64,000 nt of DNA from Ligilactobacillus saerimneri DSM 16049 (GCF_000423265.1 NZ_AUHQ01000002.1:62001-126000), one strand, 5' to 3'. Numbered from the stretch's first letter, positions 9,381-17,877 are shown. Translations and numbers: made by a program. The notes: generated by a model from the letters alone, not told the origin.

Positions 9381-9396
9381 GTTAAACCGCTTTCTT
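9381..9396 (-). promoter_or_regulatory. Possible cre (CcpA) site before the trehalose PTS gene
   Basis: On the minus strand AGAAAGCGGTTTAA resembles the catabolite-responsive element consensus (TGNAARCGNNNNCA) with mismatches at the ends, close to the start of the PTS gene. Carbon catabolite control would be expected for this operon. Confidence 0.4.
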
Positions 9397-9412
9397 TATA
9401 TTCGTTCATTAT

Positions 9413-9439
9413 ATTATACTTGTACGTACAAGTTGTCAA
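9413..9439 (-). promoter_or_regulatory. Promoter and TreR operator of the trehalose PTS gene
   Basis: A perfect 16-bp palindrome ACTTGTACGTACAAGT (9418-9433) lies between a minus-strand -35 TTGACA (9434-9439) and -10 TATAAT (9413-9418). Repressor bound here would block the promoter. The half-site ACTTGT is shared with the second operator. Confidence 0.8.
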
Positions 9440-9490
9440 CATAAAATGTAAGAGATTACAAAAGTTGCTATATCAATCTTTTTAAAAGTG

Positions 9491-9518
9491 TTTACTTGTG
9501 TATACAAGTTGGTATAAT
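9491..9518 (+). promoter_or_regulatory. Promoter and TreR operator of treR-treC
   Basis: The near-palindrome ACTTGTGTATACAAGT (9494-9509) overlaps -35 TTTACT (9491-9496) and lies just before -10 TATAAT (9513-9518). The same half-sites as in the divergent promoter indicate autoregulation by the GntR-type repressor encoded next. Confidence 0.8.
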
Positions 9519-9542
9519 AATAACAGAAATGGGGTGGAGAAG

Positions 9543-10268
9543 ATGGCGCGTGTCAAAGCGGATATGATTGCACAAGACATTGCAACAAAGATCAAGCACG
9601 GAATATATGCGGCAGAATCGTTTTTACCTAGTGAGAATCAACTGACAGAGTTATACGGTGCTTCGCGAGCAACCGTCCGTAAAGCATTAGGAGAACTGCT
9701 CGATTTGGGATTGATTCAAAAGATAAAGGGGAAAGGCTCAAAGGTCTTACGACTGGACCGGTATACTTTTCCGCTTTCTGGGATCACGAGTTTTGCAGAA
9801 CTTAACCGCAAGCTAGGAATGAATGCTACAACGGAGTTGCTGAAATTCAAGGAACAAACCAAGCTACCTATGAACTTTGAACGTTATTTTGAGGAAGAAA
9901 AAGATCTAGCAGGATACGAGATCGAACGGCTCCGGGTGATTGATGGTGAGCCTTATGTTTTGGATCAGGACTATGTGCTAAGCCCACCCGTGACCGGGTT
10001 AACGCCTGATATTGCTGCCAAGTCCCTTTATGCATACTTTGAACAGGACTTACAGCTGGATATTTCATATGCAACCAAAGAAGTCAATGTGATCAAAGTA
10101 GATCAACGAATCCATGATTTGTTGCAACTTGATCAAGAACTAGCAGTCGTTGTAATTAGCAGAAATTATTTGGCAGATACGACTGAATTTCAATTGACGT
10201 TGTCATATCACCGCCCAGATCGTTTTCGGTTTGTAGATTTTGCCCGGCGGCAAAAATTAAATTTCTAG
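9543..10268 (+). CDS. treR: GntR-family trehalose operon repressor
   Basis: A 241-residue regulator with an N-terminal GntR winged helix (residues about 1-70; SENQLTELYGASRATVRKALGEL is the recognition region) and a C-terminal UTRA effector domain (about 90-235). In TreR the effector is trehalose 6-phosphate. The ATG at 9543 follows GGGGTGG; a longer open frame begins at 9498 but lies inside the promoter. It is co-transcribed with treC (9-base gap) and sits opposite the trehalose PTS. The context makes the TreR assignment strong. Confidence 0.9.
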   Translation: MARVKADMIAQDIATKIKHGIYAAESFLPSENQLTELYGASRATVRKALGELLDLGLIQKIKGKGSKVLRLDRYTFPLSGITSFAELNRKLGMNATTELLKFKEQTKLPMNFERYFEEEKDLAGYEIERLRVIDGEPYVLDQDYVLSPPVTGLTPDIAAKSLYAYFEQDLQLDISYATKEVNVIKVDQRIHDLLQLDQELAVVVISRNYLADTTEFQLTLSYHRPDRFRFVDFARRQKLNF

Positions 10269-10277
10269 GAGGCAGAG

Positions 10278-11942
10278 ATGGAATTTAAAGAACTTGGAAA
10301 AAAGGTTATCTATCAGATTTATCCGAAATCATTTTATGATTCAAACAATGACGGTGTCGGAGATTTACGGGGAATTATTGCTAAATTAGACTATATCAAG
10401 CAGCTCAATGTTGATATGATCTGGTTCAATCCGTTCTTTGTTTCGCCACAAAATGACAATGGGTATGACATTGCTAATTACCGGCAAGTTGATCCGCGTT
10501 TTGGAACGATGGCAGATTTAGAAGAAATGATTGCTAAGCTTAAAGAGATCGGCGTCGGAGTAATGTTTGATATGGTGCTCAACCATTGTTCAACAGACCA
10601 TGAATGGTTCCAAAAAGCATTGGCTGGCGATGAATACTACCAGAAGTTCTTCTACCTTCGCCCGGGGAAGGATGGGGGATATCCTAATAACTGGCAGTCC
10701 AAGTTCGGGGGCCCTGCTTGGAGTAAATTTGGTGATACCGACCTGTATTATCTCCATTTATATGATAAGACACAGGCTGATTTAGACTGGCATAATCCAG
10801 CGGTCAGAAAAGAATTGTTCGAGGTAGTTAACTTTTGGCGCCAAAAAGGAGTGCATGGCTTCCGGTTTGATGTGATCAATGTTACAGGGAAAGACACTGT
10901 TTTGGTTGATTCTACAAATATTGAACAGGAAAAGCGGCTCTATACAGATACACCGGTGGTCCAAGACTACCTTAGAGAACTTAATGCGCAGTCGTTTGGG
11001 CAGGATCCTGAAGCGATCACGGTGGGGGAGATGTCTTCAACGACAATCCCTAATTCGATTGCATATACTAAACCAGAGAACCACGAACTCTCCATGACTT
11101 TTGCTTTCCATCATTTGAAGACAGATTATATGGATGGGCAAAAGTGGACGCAGACACCATTTGATTTTCAGGCTTTGAAACACTATCTCTTGGACTGGCA
11201 AGAAGAAATCGCTCAAGGTGGTGGTTGGCAAGCCTTATTCTGGAATAACCATGATCAACCGTGGGCTTTGAATCGTTTTGGTGATCCAGGACAATACCGG
11301 GTAAAATCAGCAGAAATGATGGCAGCAACGATTCACCTAATGCGGGGGACGCCATATATCTACATGGGAGAAGAATTAGGGATGGTTGATCCGAGTTATC
11401 AATCCATGGCGGAATACGTGGATGTGGAAGCTCAGAATGCTTATCAGGAACTGGTAGCAGGAGGGCAGGATCCTCAGGAAGCTTTTGCGATTGTCCATTC
11501 TAAGGCACGCGATAACTCCCGGGTACCGATGCATTGGGATGCTAGCCAGTATGCGGGGTTCAGTCAGGTTAAGCCATGGTTGATGCCGACAGACCAAGCA
11601 AAGATCAATGTGCATCAGGAATTGACGAGTGGTGAAATTTTTGCTTTTTATCAGCAATTGATTGCATTACGTAAACAAGATGAGTTGGTCTCAAATGGAC
11701 AGATCCACAGCATCTTACGCGACCATGATCAGGTGCTGGCATATGTACGGTCATTACCAGAACGGCCAGATCAATTGGCTGTTTTCAGTAATTTCTATGG
11801 TCAAGAAACCACAGTTGTCATTCCGGCCGAATTGCGTAAGGCAGGAGAAGTGGTAGTTACCAACTATGGCCGGGTACTTACTAGTTTGGCAGAAGAATTA
11901 ACCTTGCAACCATACGAAACATTGGCTTTTCGAACCCAATAA
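10278..11942 (+). CDS. treC: Alpha,alpha-phosphotrehalase (GH13)
   Basis: A 554-residue cytoplasmic glycoside hydrolase of family 13 that splits trehalose 6-phosphate into glucose and glucose 6-phosphate. The typical N-terminal YQIYPKSFYDSNNDGVGDL is present, and the catalytic set is visible: nucleophile Asp in GFRFDVIN (about residue 200), acid/base Glu in VGEMSS (about 252) and the stabilising Asp in NNHDQP (about 326). Length is normal for TreC and close to oligo-1,6-glucosidases, but the PTS/TreR context favours phosphotrehalase. An AGGAGG ribosome site precedes the ATG. Confidence 0.93.
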   Translation: MEFKELGKKVIYQIYPKSFYDSNNDGVGDLRGIIAKLDYIKQLNVDMIWFNPFFVSPQNDNGYDIANYRQVDPRFGTMADLEEMIAKLKEIGVGVMFDMVLNHCSTDHEWFQKALAGDEYYQKFFYLRPGKDGGYPNNWQSKFGGPAWSKFGDTDLYYLHLYDKTQADLDWHNPAVRKELFEVVNFWRQKGVHGFRFDVINVTGKDTVLVDSTNIEQEKRLYTDTPVVQDYLRELNAQSFGQDPEAITVGEMSSTTIPNSIAYTKPENHELSMTFAFHHLKTDYMDGQKWTQTPFDFQALKHYLLDWQEEIAQGGGWQALFWNNHDQPWALNRFGDPGQYRVKSAEMMAATIHLMRGTPYIYMGEELGMVDPSYQSMAEYVDVEAQNAYQELVAGGQDPQEAFAIVHSKARDNSRVPMHWDASQYAGFSQVKPWLMPTDQAKINVHQELTSGEIFAFYQQLIALRKQDELVSNGQIHSILRDHDQVLAYVRSLPERPDQLAVFSNFYGQETTVVIPAELRKAGEVVVTNYGRVLTSLAEELTLQPYETLAFRTQ

Positions 11943-11965
11943 ACCATTTTAGTTACAGGATGGAA

Positions 11966-11981
11966 TGTTTCACGTGAAACA
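11966..11981. other. parS-like ParB binding site 1
   Basis: The sequence TGTTTCACGTGAAACA is a perfect 16-bp palindrome identical to the consensus bacterial parS site for ParB/Spo0J chromosome segregation. It sits in the treC 3' region just before the terminator. Two further copies lie in this window. Confidence 0.85.
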
Positions 11982-12020
11982 AACACGCCCTTGCTGGGAA
12001 AAAGCAGGGGCGTGTTTTTT
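11982..12020 (+). terminator. Terminator of treR-treC
   Basis: A 14-bp stem (AACACGCCCTTGCT with AGCAGGGGCGTGTT, one wobble) is followed by TTTTTT. Confidence 0.85.
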
Positions 12021-12038
12021 GTGTAAGGAATATAATAT

Positions 12039-12419
12039 TTACCGGCGTTTGCGTAAGGCTTCATTAACCCGTTGTACCTGGGTCCACTGGTCGATATAAT
12101 AAATCACCCAGATGATGATGTAGATCAAAATGATAATGACAAATGTTTCGAACGAGAACTTCCAGTTATTGATCAGCATCATGATCCGGACGATACCAAC
12201 AGTAGTGATGAAATGCAGCGCTATCAGGAAAAAGAAATTGTATTCATCAAATATAAAAAGTATTGATGTTAAACCCATTACTCCGCCTAGGCCTAAGACA
12301 CTTAAAGTATTAAACCAGGTGGTAGTAGTGGGACCGATACCAGCAGTAATTAGGCATAAATAAGCGACAGCTACAAAACCTGTACCGATGATAAACTGAT
12401 GAATGGCTTTTTTTAACAT
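12039..12419 (-). CDS. DUF3021 family membrane protein
   Basis: A 126-residue protein with four predicted membrane helices (about 10-28, 36-56, 62-80, 88-110) and a basic C-terminal tail, matching DUF3021. Such proteins are regularly encoded next to LytTR regulators and are thought to act with them; the mechanism is not established. The gene follows the LytTR gene by 17 bases on the same strand, so the two form an operon. Confidence 0.8.
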   Translation of the reverse strand: MLKKAIHQFIIGTGFVAVAYLCLITAGIGPTTTTWFNTLSVLGLGGVMGLTSILFIFDEYNFFFLIALHFITTVGIVRIMMLINNWKFSFETFVIIILIYIIIWVIYYIDQWTQVQRVNEALRKRR

Positions 12420-12436
12420 AGGTGTTCCCCCTTTTT

Positions 12437-12889
12437 TTAAATACCCAAACGTTGTTCAAGCTGTTTAAGATACCGGCGACTGACAGTAGTCCGGTGGTTA
12501 GCGCTCAGACGAGCGACCATGGCCCCGCTAAAACCGGCCTCCAATGCCTGTAAATGATCAAGGTTGAGAATGGCGTAGCGGGAAACTTGGACAAAGGTTG
12601 GACCGAGCTCCTGGACGATCTGGTGGAGATGCCCCCGCGTAGTAATCGTTTGATCGGTAGTAGTGATAGTGAGAACTTCACGATTGACTTCAATGAGAAT
12701 AATATTTTGATACTTAAGCATCAGGACCCGGTCGTTAGTTCTGACCGGGAGAACGGTTCGTGACTTACCTACTAGGCGGTGAATGTCATGGATAAGGGCA
12801 GTGATCGCTGGTGTTTGTTCAGCGGCACGAACTGCGATCGAAATTTCGTCAGGACCTAAGTTGGTGTCGGGTTCGAATGACACATGCAT
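12437..12889 (-). CDS. LytTR-type DNA-binding regulator
   Basis: A 150-residue regulator whose C-terminal half (about 55-148) is a LytTR DNA-binding domain: the block ILIEVNREVLTITT, then FVQVSRYAILNLDHL and LSANHRTTVSRRYLKQLEQRL. The N-terminal part is not a response-regulator receiver, so there is no phospho-acceptor, and no sensor kinase is adjacent. It is paired with the DUF3021 membrane protein, which may supply the signal. Confidence 0.85.
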   Translation of the reverse strand: MHVSFEPDTNLGPDEISIAVRAAEQTPAITALIHDIHRLVGKSRTVLPVRTNDRVLMLKYQNIILIEVNREVLTITTTDQTITTRGHLHQIVQELGPTFVQVSRYAILNLDHLQALEAGFSGAMVARLSANHRTTVSRRYLKQLEQRLGI

Positions 12890-13082
12890 GTTACTCCCTC
12901 CTTGAGATTTGCGTAAACTAGGCAGTGCGTTGCTCTTGCTGGTAAATGGCTAAAATAGATTATTAGGCTTGCAGGAAGTAGATAATGCTAACTGCTAGTT
13001 CCTGTCTTTTATGATAGACGAAGATAGGAGGTTTGTGGTAATTAGAAAAGCCAAACGGGTATGCATAAGGGTTAAAAGCACA

Positions 13083-13114
13083 AAAAGAGGCCCCGAACGG
13101 TAGATTCGGAGCCA
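13083..13114 (-). terminator. Terminator of the GNAT-nitroreductase unit
   Basis: On the minus strand a 9-bp stem GGCTCCGAA / TTCGGGGCC (one wobble) is followed by TCTTTTTG. The 12890-13082 stretch holds no gene I can support. Confidence 0.75.
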
Positions 13115-13124
13115 CAAAGTTGAT

Positions 13125-13583
13125 TTATTTAACAATATTAGCTTTGATTCGGTCAACGGGGATTGGGCGTGGGGTGAAGGAAGTTGTCGTTTGCCCCAAA
13201 GTGATCGCAAACAGGGGTGTAAAACCAGCAGGAATGATCGCTGGTGGTAGACTGGCAACACAGTAGAGGTTGTAGTTTGCACCTAAGCCCATGTCCTCAG
13301 CTGCTAGTTCAATATTATGGATGATTGCTCCTGCTGAGAGGTACTTACTTGTTCGAACTTCACGCGCAGAAACCACAATAACGGTTGGTGCGTCATAGAT
13401 CCCCGGGAGTTGCTGGAGGATTTCCGGTTTTTGAATAACGGTTAGGCGGTAATTATCATAGTTGCCACGGCCAACAGGAGCAGCGCTAGCAGCATGTAGT
13501 AGCTGTTGCAGCTGGTCAGGAGTAACTTGGCCTGTGTATTCACGTACTGCTTTGCGGGCGTGCAACATTGTCATTAATTCCAT
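13125..13583 (-). CDS. Short nitroreductase-family protein
   Basis: A 152-residue FMN-binding nitroreductase-like protein. The N-terminal LHARKAVREYTGQ (about 7-19) is the family's FMN phosphate-binding motif; ASAAPVGRGNYDNYRLTVI and EDMGLGANYN are also typical. It is shorter than the usual 190-220 residues, lacking part of the middle. The substrate is unknown. It lies 15 bases after a small GNAT gene on the same strand. Confidence 0.8.
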   Translation of the reverse strand: MELMTMLHARKAVREYTGQVTPDQLQQLLHAASAAPVGRGNYDNYRLTVIQKPEILQQLPGIYDAPTVIVVSAREVRTSKYLSAGAIIHNIELAAEDMGLGANYNLYCVASLPPAIIPAGFTPLFAITLGQTTTSFTPRPIPVDRIKANIVK

Positions 13584-13598
13584 GCTAAGGCTCCTTTC

Positions 13599-13883
13599 TT
13601 ATTTAGCAATGAGATCTTGAAATTCTGGATGTTTAGCGATAAAGGCTTTTGCGTATGGACACCGGGGGATGACATAACCTGTACGCTGCCGAACTTCGGT
13701 GAGAAAAGCCGTGGTCAGCTGCCCAGCGATCCCTTGCCCGCGGTGGGCAGGATCAACCCATACTTGTGTGATGAGATAGGTGGGGTGGGGTGTAGCGGGC
13801 ATATCCTGGTAAGTGATCTTTCCCAGTGCTTCATGCGCGGGAGAGAATGCTGTAAATACATCTGTTTGCCATTGGTAGTCCAT
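13599..13883 (-). CDS. Small GNAT-family N-acetyltransferase (YjdJ/NATD1 type)
   Basis: A 94-residue compact GNAT protein. VDPAHRGQGIAGQLTTAFL (about 42-60) is the acetyl-CoA loop, and the PRCPYAKAFIAKHPEF tail is characteristic of the YjdJ/NATD1 subfamily (C-PY...HPE). It is the first gene of a two-gene unit with the nitroreductase. Its start lies about 30 bases after a minus-strand terminator-like hairpin, so its leader may be regulated. Confidence 0.85.
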   Translation of the reverse strand: MDYQWQTDVFTAFSPAHEALGKITYQDMPATPHPTYLITQVWVDPAHRGQGIAGQLTTAFLTEVRQRTGYVIPRCPYAKAFIAKHPEFQDLIAK

Positions 13884-13914
13884 AGTGATCCTTCTTTCTA
13901 AAAGCGATATTTGT

Positions 13915-13943
13915 AAAAAAGACCGTGATGAAAAATCACGGCC
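13915..13943 (-). terminator. Terminator-like hairpin upstream of the small GNAT gene
   Basis: On the minus strand the stem CCGTGA / TCACGG with flanking G/C pairing is followed by TCTTTTTT, a standard intrinsic terminator shape, placed only about 30 bases before the GNAT start. Confidence 0.7.
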
Positions 13944-14042
13944 ACAAGCTATACAGGATGGATGAGTCCATAACTAACAATTTATGGTTGCTTTACAACT
14001 TTATTGTATATTGCTAGCAATTCTTTTCCCAGTAATATGCTT

Positions 14043-14069
14043 AAAAAGCCGTGACAAGGATGCCACGGC
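14043..14069 (-). terminator. Terminator-like hairpin in gene-free block
   Basis: On the minus strand GCCGTG / CACGGC with a 10-base loop is followed by TTTTT. It resembles the hairpin at 13915. Confidence 0.7.
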
Positions 14070-14078
14070 AAGTCGTAA

Positions 14079-14107
14079 GAAAAAACACAGGACATGAAGT
14101 ACTGTGT
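14079..14107 (-). terminator. Terminator-like hairpin in gene-free block
   Basis: On the minus strand ACACAG / CTGTGT is followed by TTTTTTC; a second hairpin GGAGG / CCTCC (14109-14122) immediately precedes it. Confidence 0.65.
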
Positions 14108-14191
14108 TGGAGGATAACCTCCACGACCAACGGTACAGGAAAAAAGCACCGAACAACAGAATGGAAAGGCTATCTTTACTTATTTTTAATA

Positions 14192-14394
14192 AATAAAAAA
14201 TCCTCTAAAACACGTGCCTGTGTGTCCAGAGGAAGTAGGGATCGGTTACGATTTACCAATCATTGGAAAGACGTAACCAGGTTTGGCTTGGTGAGAACCA
14301 AACCCTTATAAATGGTGAGATAATTAGAGTGACGATCCGACAGCAGATATGTGCCTGTCTTTCGCTGCCTATCATCCCATCGTCCTTTAGTATA
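14192..14394 (-). ncRNA. Candidate structured RNA with its own promoter and terminator
   Basis: No ORF on the minus strand explains this stretch. An extended -10 (TGATATACT; -10 at 14389-14394) would start a transcript near 14382. The transcript contains GACGAT / ATCGTC (14331-14336 with 14379-14384) enclosing GACAG / CTGTC, then two strong hairpins, GGTTTGG / CCAAACC (14280-14304) and GGTTACG / CGTAACC (14244-14278). It ends in the CCTCT / AGAGG hairpin (14202-14232) with a T-run. It could be a small RNA or the first part of a long leader for the GNAT gene. I do not recognise a known class. Confidence 0.55.
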
Positions 14395-14685
14395 TCACAT
14401 TTAAATTATGAATGTAGGACTTAAAATGGAATATTAACTGATAAATATCTTATCTTACAGAAAGCGGATACAATATTGGTATTATAGTAATTGAAATGAG
14501 CTGATGAGTGTAAATTAATTGCGAAAAATAATACTAAATGAACAGGTACCTTCAGGGAGAATGAGAACATGATGAGGGCAATTCTCAGTAACCTGGTCCC
14601 GAGAAAAGCGCTTTTATGTGGTAAAATAATTGATGTTAGCGGTTGGATGACCGCAGAAAAAAGTATAGAGAAGGTAGTAACAAAA

Positions 14686-15501
14686 ATGACAAACGTGAAT
14701 AACGAGGATAAACGGGGTCCACAGTTTAGTTACGGGCTATATTATGGTGAGGTTATTTTGTTAGACTGGTTGAGTAAGGCTAAGCAAAACGATGAAGTAC
14801 CACCACGTTTTGCCCAGGAATATGGGGTTGATATGTTAGCAGCCCTCAAGAAGTTTAAAGATCTTGCTTTACTCGAAAAGACTGCTGACGCATATCAGCT
14901 AACGGAAAAAGGGCAAAAATTATTGGCCGATCACGGTTATTTCATGTGGGCAGAAGGTAAGGAGGCATTCCTGCTCAGTCCTAAAGACTTGATTCGGTAC
15001 GGCGAATTCAATGTCAAGCCACCATATAACCGTGTGGGGAGCCAAGCTTTAGATGACATCACTATGGAAACTAAGGACTTGAGCAAGTTGGCTGTCTATG
15101 AAGACGCCTTAGCCCGCTTGTTTAAAGACGAAAATATTATCCCAGGAATTGTTGAAAGAACATTCTTTAGCTTCATTTTGCAATATTTAGGGTTGCATGG
15201 TGAACGCACTGAGGATGGTCAAGGAGTACGGTTTAGTGCTACCACAATTTTCACCAAGCCATTGCCTGTTTTACAGCAACGGTTGGGGAGTACAGACTTC
15301 AATCCTGGTTTGTATGAATATGTTGGACAACGTTTTAAAGAAAAATACGGTAAGTTACTTGACCCGGTAATTGATCTGGACAAAGAAGATATTGCTAAGA
15401 TGATTACTGATACAACGCGGTCCAATACTGTTCTTCAGGGGAACCGGGTGCGGTTGCTCAAGTCCAAGGTGAAGGACCAAGCAATGGTAACATACGAATA
15501 G
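14686..15501 (+). CDS. Hypothetical protein with an N-terminal winged-helix-like region
   Basis: I do not recognise this protein. From the ATG at 14686 it has 271 residues, is soluble and acidic, and begins with a helix-rich region whose pattern (FAQEYGVDMLAALKKFKDLALLEKTADAYQLTEKGQKLLADHG) looks like a winged-helix module, followed by about 180 residues without familiar motifs. The frame stays open upstream to an ATG at 14569 that also has a GGGAG site; the longer form would add 39 residues of unusual composition. A terminator follows. Confidence 0.65.
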   Translation: MTNVNNEDKRGPQFSYGLYYGEVILLDWLSKAKQNDEVPPRFAQEYGVDMLAALKKFKDLALLEKTADAYQLTEKGQKLLADHGYFMWAEGKEAFLLSPKDLIRYGEFNVKPPYNRVGSQALDDITMETKDLSKLAVYEDALARLFKDENIIPGIVERTFFSFILQYLGLHGERTEDGQGVRFSATTIFTKPLPVLQQRLGSTDFNPGLYEYVGQRFKEKYGKLLDPVIDLDKEDIAKMITDTTRSNTVLQGNRVRLLKSKVKDQAMVTYE

Positions 15502-15534
15502 GGTAATAATAGCAATTACCTCCAAATAGCAAGG

Positions 15535-15564
15535 GGCTGGATGATTCATCCGGCTCTTTTTGGT
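15535..15564 (+). terminator. Terminator of the 14686-15501 gene
   Basis: Stem GGCTGGATGA / TCATCCGGCT followed by CTTTTT. Confidence 0.8.
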
Positions 15565-15616
15565 AGTTAAGTTTAGCAAATATTTAAGGGTTTTATTTTT
15601 AAAAATTCTAAAATGG

Positions 15617-15657
15617 TATGCTATAATGTGCGGTGAGAGAAAGTTGAAATCAGGAGG
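15617..15657 (+). promoter_or_regulatory. Extended -10 promoter and ribosome site of the DyP gene
   Basis: TGCTATAAT (-10 at 15622-15627 with TGn extension) lies 40 bases before the ATG, with AGGAGG at 15652-15657. Confidence 0.65.
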
Positions 15658-15666
15658 TAGTTTGTG

Positions 15667-16605
15667 ATGACAGTTAATCCTAGCATGGCTCAAAGCGTGT
15701 GGAAGAGTCCTGGTGAAAACGTGTTATTTACAGTTTTAGAATTGAAGCGTGAAGATCAGGCCCATGAACAAGAAGTGATTACAGATTTTGCCGATCGTTA
15801 TCAAGCCATTTTGCGGTCAATGAACATTCGGATGAATGAGCGGGGCGGGATCGAAGCGGCCTGGGGGCTCAGCAACGCAGCCTGGGATTACTTGTTCCCT
15901 AATGCCAATAAACCGCAAGAATTGGAAACGTACCAGACGCTGACAGGTCCCAAATACACCATGCCAGCTACTAAAGGCGACTTGTTCTTCCACTTGCGGG
16001 CCAAGGATGAGGCAACAGTATATGAAGTGATGAGCCAGATCATGGAATTTTTGCGACCTATTACAACTGTGGTGGATGAAACTAAGGGATTCCGCTATTT
16101 TGAGGGGCGCGCTATCATTGGTTTTATCGATGGTACCGAAGCTCCTGAAGTAGAACGGGCAGCTGAATATGCTATCATCGGGGACGAAGATCCAGAGTTT
16201 ATTAACGGTTCGTATGCTTTTGCGCAAAAATGGCGCCATCATATGGATATTTGGAACAGACTTTCAACTGAAACACAGGAAAAAGCGATTGGGCGGAAAA
16301 AGTTCAGTGATTTAGAATTAGATGATGAAGAAAAATTCGCTAACGCTCACAGCGCGGTATCAAATGTTGGCGATGAGAAAAAGATTGTGCGAATGAATGT
16401 GCCGTTCTCTGATCCGGCTTCCGGAAATACAGGCACATACTTCATCGGCTATGCTCGTCATTGGACAACTACTAAAGAAATGCTGGAAGCAATGGTTGAC
16501 CAAGGTGATTACCTGTTATCGTTCTCTGATATTTTGAGTGGTCAGCTGTTCTTTATCCCATCCAAGGATACATTGGATGCAATTGCTGACGGTGAATATA
16601 AATAA
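15667..16605 (+). CDS. Dye-decolourising (DyP-type) heme peroxidase
   Basis: A 312-residue DyP-type peroxidase. The family motif GFIDGTEAP (about residues 152-160) contains the distal catalytic Asp, and a His in FANAHSAVSNV (about 223) is the expected proximal heme ligand; the later YFIGYARHW and FIPSKDTLD segments are also typical. It would use peroxide with heme taken from outside, as lactobacilli generally do not make heme. ATG at 15667 is preferred; GTG at 15664 is adjacent. Whether it is cytoplasmic is inferred from the lack of a signal peptide. Confidence 0.88.
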   Translation: MTVNPSMAQSVWKSPGENVLFTVLELKREDQAHEQEVITDFADRYQAILRSMNIRMNERGGIEAAWGLSNAAWDYLFPNANKPQELETYQTLTGPKYTMPATKGDLFFHLRAKDEATVYEVMSQIMEFLRPITTVVDETKGFRYFEGRAIIGFIDGTEAPEVERAAEYAIIGDEDPEFINGSYAFAQKWRHHMDIWNRLSTETQEKAIGRKKFSDLELDDEEKFANAHSAVSNVGDEKKIVRMNVPFSDPASGNTGTYFIGYARHWTTTKEMLEAMVDQGDYLLSFSDILSGQLFFIPSKDTLDAIADGEYK

Positions 16606-16615
16606 TATTATTACT

Positions 16616-16662
16616 ACGGGGTGTGACCTAGGGACATGGAAGGAGCATCCCGTTATTTATAT
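16616..16662 (+). terminator. Probable terminator after the DyP gene
   Basis: An 8-bp stem (ACGGGGTG / CATCCCGT) with a long loop is followed by a T-rich stretch; the U-run is broken, so strength is uncertain. Confidence 0.5.
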
Positions 16663-16772
16663 CTTTCTTAAACTGGCATCCATTGTTATTAAATTACATT
16701 AATGTTACAATAACGTTACACTGATTAATGAAATAATTAATAACCCGTTTAGTAAACGAGAGGAGAAAAATT

Positions 16773-17096
16773 ATGCTGATTACAACAACTGAACATATTC
16801 CAGGCAAAGATTACGAGGTGATTGGAGAAGTTTTTGGCGTTACTACCCAGTCTAAGAATGTATTTTCTAACATTGGTGCCGGATTGAAGAATATTGTTGG
16901 GGGCGAAATCAAGGCATATACATCGATGCTCCATGAATCCCGGCAAAAAGCCATTGACCGGCTCAAAGAAGAAGCAGCAGCTAAGGGAGCCGATGCCATC
17001 GTTATGATGCGGTTTGATTCCGGCTCAATTGGGACTGATATGCAATCTGTCGTTGCGTATGGCACAGCAGTCCGTTTTCTCGATGACGAATATTAA
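16773..17096 (+). CDS. YbjQ/UPF0145 family protein
   Basis: A 107-residue protein matching the YbjQ (DUF74) family: a [16 protein letters not shown] start, [28 protein letters not shown] core and [12 protein letters not shown] end. Members form pentameric rings; the function is not known. An AGGAG site precedes the ATG. Upstream (16690-16740) are repeated GTTACA blocks in an A/T-rich promoter region. Confidence 0.9.
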   Translation: MLITTTEHIPGKDYEVIGEVFGVTTQSKNVFSNIGAGLKNIVGGEIKAYTSMLHESRQKAIDRLKEEAAAKGADAIVMMRFDSGSIGTDMQSVVAYGTAVRFLDDEY

Positions 17097-17111
17097 TAAA
17101 GATTAAGTTCC

Positions 17112-17156
17112 AGGAGCGAGGCGCAATCTCATTAGTGATTTCGTCTTGCTCCTTTA
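17112..17156 (+). terminator. Terminator after the ybjQ-like gene
   Basis: Stem AGGAGCGAGGCG / CGTCTTGCTCCT (two wobble pairs) then TTT. Confidence 0.65.
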
Positions 17157-17235
17157 CTATATAACTGGGGACAGACATCTAGTGTGATAGAATAGGGGCA
17201 GGAAGACGCGAAGAGAATTTAGGAAAGGATAAAAA

Positions 17236-17775
17236 ATGAAGCAAATCAATATCATTCAGGGTGACATTACCCAATTAGATGTAACTGCGATTGTAAATGC
17301 CGCCAACCCGTCATTGCTAGGTGGCGGTGGTGTTGATGGAGCCATTCACCGAGCTGCGGGTCCCGAGTTATTGGCAGAATGTCGCACTTTGCATGGGTGT
17401 CCAGTTGGCGGAGCTAAGCTTACGCAGGGCTATCGTTTGCCGGCCCAGTATGTGATCCACACTCCAGGTCCAGTTTGGCAGGGTGGAAAAAATAACGAAC
17501 CCCAGCTATTGCGCAATTCCTATGTCAATAGTTTGCGGGTGGCCGAAGAGCATGGTTGTGCTACGGTTGCCTTTCCAGCAATTAGTACCGGTGTTTATCA
17601 TTATCCGCTAGAGGAGGCGACAAAGATTGCGTTGCAAACAGTGAATGATTTCCTAGCTAATTCCCAAGTGGTGACAGAGGTCACAATGGTCTGCTATAAC
17701 GTGACTGCTTACCGTGTCTATAAAAATACGGCACGGTTACTCCCCTTTAATGAGCAAGTCTTTGTCAATTATTGA
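17236..17775 (+). CDS. Macro-domain protein (O-acetyl-ADP-ribose deacetylase type)
   Basis: A 179-residue single macro domain. [11 protein letters not shown] (about 4-14), [22 protein letters not shown] (21-42) and [13 protein letters not shown] (about 116-128) are the ADP-ribose-binding loops of the MacroD/YmdB group. These enzymes hydrolyse O-acetyl-ADP-ribose or remove mono-ADP-ribose from proteins. It stands alone, with no sirtuin or ADP-ribosyltransferase next to it. An AGGAAAGGA ribosome site precedes the ATG. Confidence 0.92.
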   Translation: MKQINIIQGDITQLDVTAIVNAANPSLLGGGGVDGAIHRAAGPELLAECRTLHGCPVGGAKLTQGYRLPAQYVIHTPGPVWQGGKNNEPQLLRNSYVNSLRVAEEHGCATVAFPAISTGVYHYPLEEATKIALQTVNDFLANSQVVTEVTMVCYNVTAYRVYKNTARLLPFNEQVFVNY

Positions 17776-17877
17776 AATGAGGGAGTAAGAATTAACCTAT
17801 GCAGCAAAGTGTTTGTCCTAGCGTTTAGGCTGGTGGTTATTTTTCTCCATTATTTATAGGCTATTATTAAATAAACA

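Noticed and set aside
14051-14311. Plus-strand ORF of 86 codons
   Set aside because: It runs through several minus-strand hairpins and terminators and has no ribosome site or protein-like pattern.
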